Assembly: GCA_009493725.1 (NCBI GenBank)
Contig: VOGB01000004.1
Coordinates: forward strand, 868,001 to 932,000
Length of the DNA stretch: 64,000 nucleotides
From: Pseudoramibacter fermentans
GTDB lineage: Bacteria; Bacillota; Clostridia; Eubacteriales; Eubacteriaceae
Reading direction: 5' to 3'
The translations under genes were made by a program, and so were the position numbers. Under the pieces are notes generated by a model. It ran no database searches. It worked only from the letters and a program-made list of their open reading frames with translations, and was not told the origin of the DNA. Each line of letters starts with the position of its first letter. Position 1 is the stretch's first letter. Positions 60,745 to 64,000 of this stretch are shown here, piece after piece.

Positions 60745-62070
60745 TTACTCGTCGTCCTGTTTGCGATCCCGAATAAATACCCTGAAGGGCGTCCCGTCAA
60801 AATCAAAGGTTTCGTTAATTTTATTTTCCAGATAACGCTTGTACGAAAAATGCATCAGCGAGCCGTCGTTGACGAAGATCACAAAGGTTGGCGGCTTAAT
60901 TCCAGTTTGAGAGCCGTAGTAAATTTTCAGACGGCGGCCGTTTTGTGAAGGCGGTTCCTTCATCGCCACAAAATCCACGAGGGCTTCGTTGAATTTCGAC
61001 GTCGGAATCCGTTTTTCGCTTTGGGCGACCACGTATTCGATCGTTTTGTAGATCTGCTCGACCCGCCGCCCCGTTTTGGCCGAAATAAACAGCATCGGCG
61101 CGTAAGTCATAAAGCTCAACGTGTTGCGGATATCCTTCGTCATTTTCTGAACGGTTTTTTCGTCTTTTTCGATGGCGTCCCACTTATTCACGAGGAAAAT
61201 CGTCGGGATGAATCGGTTGTGGGCGATGCCGGCGATTTTCGCATCCTGTTCGGTGATGCCGGCACTGGCATCCACCAGCATCAACACTACGTCCGCCCGA
61301 TCGATTGCGGCAATGGCACGGATAATGCTGTAGCGCTCGACGTCGTCGTAAATTTTCTTTTTCTTTCGAAGACCCGCCGTATCGATAAAAGTGTACGCAA
61401 CACCGTCATGCTCGACCTTCGTGTCAATGGCGTCGCGGGTCGTCCCAGGAATATCGCTGACGATCATCCGTTCCTCGCCGATCAGCCGGTTGACCAGAGT
61501 TGATTTGCCCGCATTGGGCTTGCCGACCACGGCGACCTTCAAACTGTCGTCCGCATCCTGGTCTTCGTTGTAAATCGATTCGGTCCGGTCTACAATCACG
61601 TCGAGCAAATCGCCAAGGCCGAGCCCCTGCTCCGCTGAAATCGGGATCGGATCGCCGAGCCCGAGGTTGTAAAACTCGTACAGACTGCTTTCCATCTTCA
61701 CCGAATCCAGCTTGTTGACCGCGAGGACCACTTTCTTGCTGTTGCGTCTCAACATACCCGCGACGTCTTCATCCGCCGCTGTCATGCCTTCGCGGCCGTC
61801 GACGATCATCAAAATCAGATCGGCCATGTCGATGGCTACCTCGGCCTGAGCGCGCATCTGCCGTTTGATGGTGTTATTGGTTTTTAATTCGATCCCGCCA
61901 GTATCCACAAGGGTAAAATGGCGGTTCTGCCACTCAGCGTCCGCAATGATGCGGTCCCGCGTGACGCCAGGGGTATCCTCGACGATCGCTACGCGGTCGC
62001 CGACGAGACGGTTAAATAAGGTCGACTTGCCTACATTCGGTTTGCCGACAATCGCTACAATTGGTTTCAT
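60745..62070 (-). CDS. der: GTPase Der (EngA), ribosome assembly
   Basis: A 441-residue protein with two tandem GTPase domains and a KH-like C-terminal domain, needed for 50S ribosome assembly. The two P-loops are GKPNVGKST (near residue 8) and GKPNAGKST (near 185), with DTPG, DIPG and both NKxD motifs (NKLD, NKWD). AGAGGTCAATT leads the ATG. It follows the DUF512 gene by 14 bases, an order common in Clostridia. Confidence 0.96.
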   Translation of the reverse strand: MKPIVAIVGKPNVGKSTLFNRLVGDRVAIVEDTPGVTRDRIIADAEWQNRHFTLVDTGGIELKTNNTIKRQMRAQAEVAIDMADLILMIVDGREGMTAADEDVAGMLRRNSKKVVLAVNKLDSVKMESSLYEFYNLGLGDPIPISAEQGLGLGDLLDVIVDRTESIYNEDQDADDSLKVAVVGKPNAGKSTLVNRLIGEERMIVSDIPGTTRDAIDTKVEHDGVAYTFIDTAGLRKKKKIYDDVERYSIIRAIAAIDRADVVLMLVDASAGITEQDAKIAGIAHNRFIPTIFLVNKWDAIEKDEKTVQKMTKDIRNTLSFMTYAPMLFISAKTGRRVEQIYKTIEYVVAQSEKRIPTSKFNEALVDFVAMKEPPSQNGRRLKIYYGSQTGIKPPTFVIFVNDGSLMHFSYKRYLENKINETFDFDGTPFRVFIRDRKQDDE

Positions 62071-62084
62071 AATTGACCTCTATC

Positions 62085-63437
62085 TTATTTTTCTGGTTCA
62101 TAGCCCGGCCCGTTGTCTGAGACCTCTGTGGGCAGATTCAGACAGCGCTTGACAAATATTTGGCCGTCTGTCGGCACAATTTCCACCGGGCTGTGCCATT
62201 TTGCTTCCAAATCTTCGGTTGTGACGTCGTCGAGAAACAAATGGGTTTGAAATTTGACCGCGTTCTCCGGCACAAAATACCGATCACACGCTGCAGAGTC
62301 CGGCTTTTGTTCGAGCATATCCTGTCCGGTGATCAGTCCAGAAACTGTGATCGCTTCGCCAAAGAAACGGTTTTCGATATCAAACACCGAAAACGTCACG
62401 TTCGGCCACACTTTTGTAATGGCCGCGCTGATGTCCCGCAGCATCGGCGCCGCCAGATGGGCGGTGACGATGCCGATGTGCACAGTCTCCGCCGTCGGCT
62501 TCTCGGCACACAGCGCATTGATTGTGTCCTCGGCCTCCTGCTTAAAGGCCGCCAGCATGCCGACGCCGTTTTCCAATTGGTTGAAGCTCTCGTAATACGC
62601 TGCCTCCGGAATGGCGTCTCCAGCCTTTAAGAAAAATTCATCCGCTGGGTACACAAAATGCGTCTGGTGCTTCTCGAGCATCTTTCTTTGAATATCCGAG
62701 ATAATCGCAATGGTTTCTTTAGCCTTGTCCCGGTCCACTGCGGCAATGTCCTGAAGGCCTTGCCGGTACTTCGTCAAACCGATGGGCACGACCGAAACCG
62801 TTCCAAGCTGCGGATAGAACGCTGCCAGATCGGTCAGTGTCTTTTTTAGATGTACGCCGTCGTTCCAGCCAGGGCAGAGCACAATCTGAGCGTTCATCGC
62901 GATGTCGTGATCTTTGAAAAATTGAAGCTCCTCGATAATATTGCCGGCAAACCGGTTGTGAAGCATCCTGCAGCGCAGTTCAGGCTCCGTGGTGTGGACG
63001 GAAATATTGATCGGCATGATGTGATAGCGGACGATGCGTTCCTTTTCCTCTGGGCTCAAATTCGTCAGCGTGATGTAATTACCGTAGAGAAAGGACATCC
63101 GTTCATCGTCGTCCTTGACGTAGAGCGTGTCCCGCATGCCAGGCGGCATCTGGTCGATAAAGCAGAAGACGCATTGGTTAGTACACCGCCTGATCTGCCC
63201 GGCGTCCCGCTCGACAATCCCCAAGGACTCTTCTGGGTCTTTTTCGATGTCTAACTCCCAGATTTCTCCGTTTTGTTTTTCGATCGTCACGGTCAGCTCA
63301 GTATCGGCTTGGAAAAATTCGATGTCGAGCGCATCGATGACTGTGCTGCCGTCGATGGCAACCACAAAATCCCCGGGCTCAACTCCCATTTCTTCGAGAA
63401 CAGAACCGGGCTGTATCCCGGGTATTTGATATTTCAT
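62085..63437 (-). CDS. DUF512/radical SAM-like protein with PDZ domain
   Basis: A 450-residue protein. A PDZ-like N-terminal domain (ISGIQPGSVLEEMG-type start, here IPGIQPGSVLEEMG) is followed by CTNQCVFCFIDQMP, a radical SAM-like CxxxCxxC cluster motif, and a C-terminal DUF512 domain ending LNLPTEVSDNGPG. It is widespread in Clostridia and usually precedes der; its reaction is not established to my knowledge. AGGAGAACAAGC leads the ATG. Confidence 0.88.
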   Translation of the reverse strand: MKYQIPGIQPGSVLEEMGVEPGDFVVAIDGSTVIDALDIEFFQADTELTVTIEKQNGEIWELDIEKDPEESLGIVERDAGQIRRCTNQCVFCFIDQMPPGMRDTLYVKDDDERMSFLYGNYITLTNLSPEEKERIVRYHIMPINISVHTTEPELRCRMLHNRFAGNIIEELQFFKDHDIAMNAQIVLCPGWNDGVHLKKTLTDLAAFYPQLGTVSVVPIGLTKYRQGLQDIAAVDRDKAKETIAIISDIQRKMLEKHQTHFVYPADEFFLKAGDAIPEAAYYESFNQLENGVGMLAAFKQEAEDTINALCAEKPTAETVHIGIVTAHLAAPMLRDISAAITKVWPNVTFSVFDIENRFFGEAITVSGLITGQDMLEQKPDSAACDRYFVPENAVKFQTHLFLDDVTTEDLEAKWHSPVEIVPTDGQIFVKRCLNLPTEVSDNGPGYEPEK

Positions 63438-63477
63438 GCTTGTTCTCCTTCTGCACAGTTTTCTTATTTAATGTTTT

Positions 63478-63506
63478 ATGTCAGTGCCCGCTTGATATGG
63501 TATAAT
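63478..63506 (+). promoter_or_regulatory. Promoter of the DUF4364 gene
   Basis: ATGTCA (63478-63483) and an extended -10 TGGTATAAT (TATAAT 63501-63506) separated by 17 bases, divergent from the DUF512 gene. Confidence 0.65.
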
Positions 63507-63548
63507 AGGGACGCTGGATCAGCAAGTCCATAAAGAGGAGTGCGCCAG

Positions 63549-64000
63549 ATGGCAAATTTCCAACACAAAACAGAAGATAAACTTATTATATTATACGTGC
63601 TCAATAAAATCAAAACCGGATTAAGCCGCGAGCAGCTCGCCTACATCATTGTCCAAAATCTACAGATGCGCTACATCGACATCCAGGTTGACATCGACGA
63701 ACTCATCGGCGAGGATCTGATTCACGACGAGAGCGCCGACGCCAAGCTTCTGATTACGCCAGATGGGACCGAGATGGTCAAGCAGCTGGGCGACCGCGTG
63801 CCGGAGTTCACCCGGGAAATGCTCTCCGCCTTTATCAAAAACAATAAATCCAAAATTTTCAAGGAAACCCGTACCGACGCCACCTACGAGGAAGTCAGTC
63901 CCGACGACTATCAGGTCACGCTGAGCCTCATCGAAAACAACATCAATTTGATGCGGCTGACCGTTTCCTGCCCAGACAAAGCCCAGGCTCTCGCGCTGTG
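63549..64000 (+). CDS. DUF4364 family protein (truncated by window edge)
   Basis: The first 150 codons of a DUF4364 protein. TEDKLIILYVLNKIKTGLSREQLAYIIVQN reads as a winged-helix DNA-binding fold, then DVDELIGEDLIHDESADAKLLIT-like beta wing (IDELIGEDLIHDE). The family is found in Clostridia as small putative regulators. GAGGAG lies eight bases before the ATG. It is divergent from the DUF512/der genes. Confidence 0.82.
   Translation, partial: MANFQHKTEDKLIILYVLNKIKTGLSREQLAYIIVQNLQMRYIDIQVDIDELIGEDLIHDESADAKLLITPDGTEMVKQLGDRVPEFTREMLSAFIKNNKSKIFKETRTDATYEEVSPDDYQVTLSLIENNINLMRLTVSCPDKAQALAL

Noticed and set aside
1..64000. CRISPR arrays, rRNA genes, intact prophage or integrase genes
   Set aside because: No regularly spaced repeats, no rRNA sequence and no integrase or phage structural genes were seen on either strand.

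Overview
The window looks like a chromosomal piece of an anaerobic Clostridia-type Firmicute. Strong AGGAGG-like Shine-Dalgarno sites, TTG and GTG starts, HPr with a regulatory serine, HslUV, proofreading-deficient PolA, DUF1858, DUF512, DUF4364 and the NusG-II/Gx pair all point that way. An Eubacteriaceae-like organism (Eubacterium or Pseudoramibacter type) is a reasonable guess, but the genus cannot be fixed from the sequence alone. Housekeeping genes are moderately GC-rich, while much of 17.7-46 kb is strongly AT-rich, as expected for an exchanged surface-polysaccharide island.

Region 1 (1-8.3 kb, mostly minus strand): DtxR-type regulator (partial), YgiQ radical SAM protein, CobS, HPr, a HAD phosphatase, DUF1858 protein (plus strand), Hsp33, a small membrane protein, acyl-ACP thioesterase, stand-alone glutamate-cysteine ligase and an orphan HicB-like protein. 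Region 2 (8.3-12.9 kb, minus): a small polysaccharide locus with UDP-galactopyranose mutase, a small membrane protein, a left-handed beta-helix protein, a Wzy-like polymerase with an arginine-rich tail, a lipoprotein and a VanZ-like protein. Region 3 (13-17.6 kb): tRNA-Gly and tRNA-Leu, coaE, polA and galE.

Region 4 (17.7-49.9 kb) is the main surface-glycan island. It holds an epimerase plus IspD/TarI-like cytidylyltransferase pair, an acyltransferase, and a secreted GH25 lysozyme with a ricin-type lectin domain and nine ChW repeats. A GtrA/GtrII/GtrB lipid-linked glycosylation module follows, split by a decayed IS200-type element and a degenerate stretch. Next come the dTDP-rhamnose genes rfbA-B-D-C with an AT-rich glycosyltransferase inserted, and then a long minus-strand operon of 17 genes (49.9 down to 33.1 kb). 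That operon starts with the initiating undecaprenyl-phosphate sugar transferase and contains two DUF4422 transferases, several GT2/GT4 enzymes, two polymerases (one fused to a PssD/Alg14-like subunit), a PssE/Alg13 partner, LicD and a Wzx flippase. It also carries two Wzz plus tyrosine-kinase pairs, whose kinases have complementary motif defects. The whole region reads as a Wzx/Wzy-type glycan pathway likely to use rhamnose, galactofuranose and phospho-substituents.

Region 5 (50-64 kb) is core: glmM, tsf, rpsB, hslU, hslV, topA, malic enzyme and a membrane GH25 on the minus strand. A stand-alone S24/LexA-like domain protein follows on the plus strand, then tRNA-Leu(CAG) on the minus strand. 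The NusG-II and Gx transporter pair (plus), der and the DUF512 radical-SAM-like protein (minus), and a truncated DUF4364 gene (plus) close the window. Promoters and hairpin terminators were read by eye. Most visible boundaries fit an operon structure in which tight stop/start overlaps (TAATG, TTGA, GTGA) are common.
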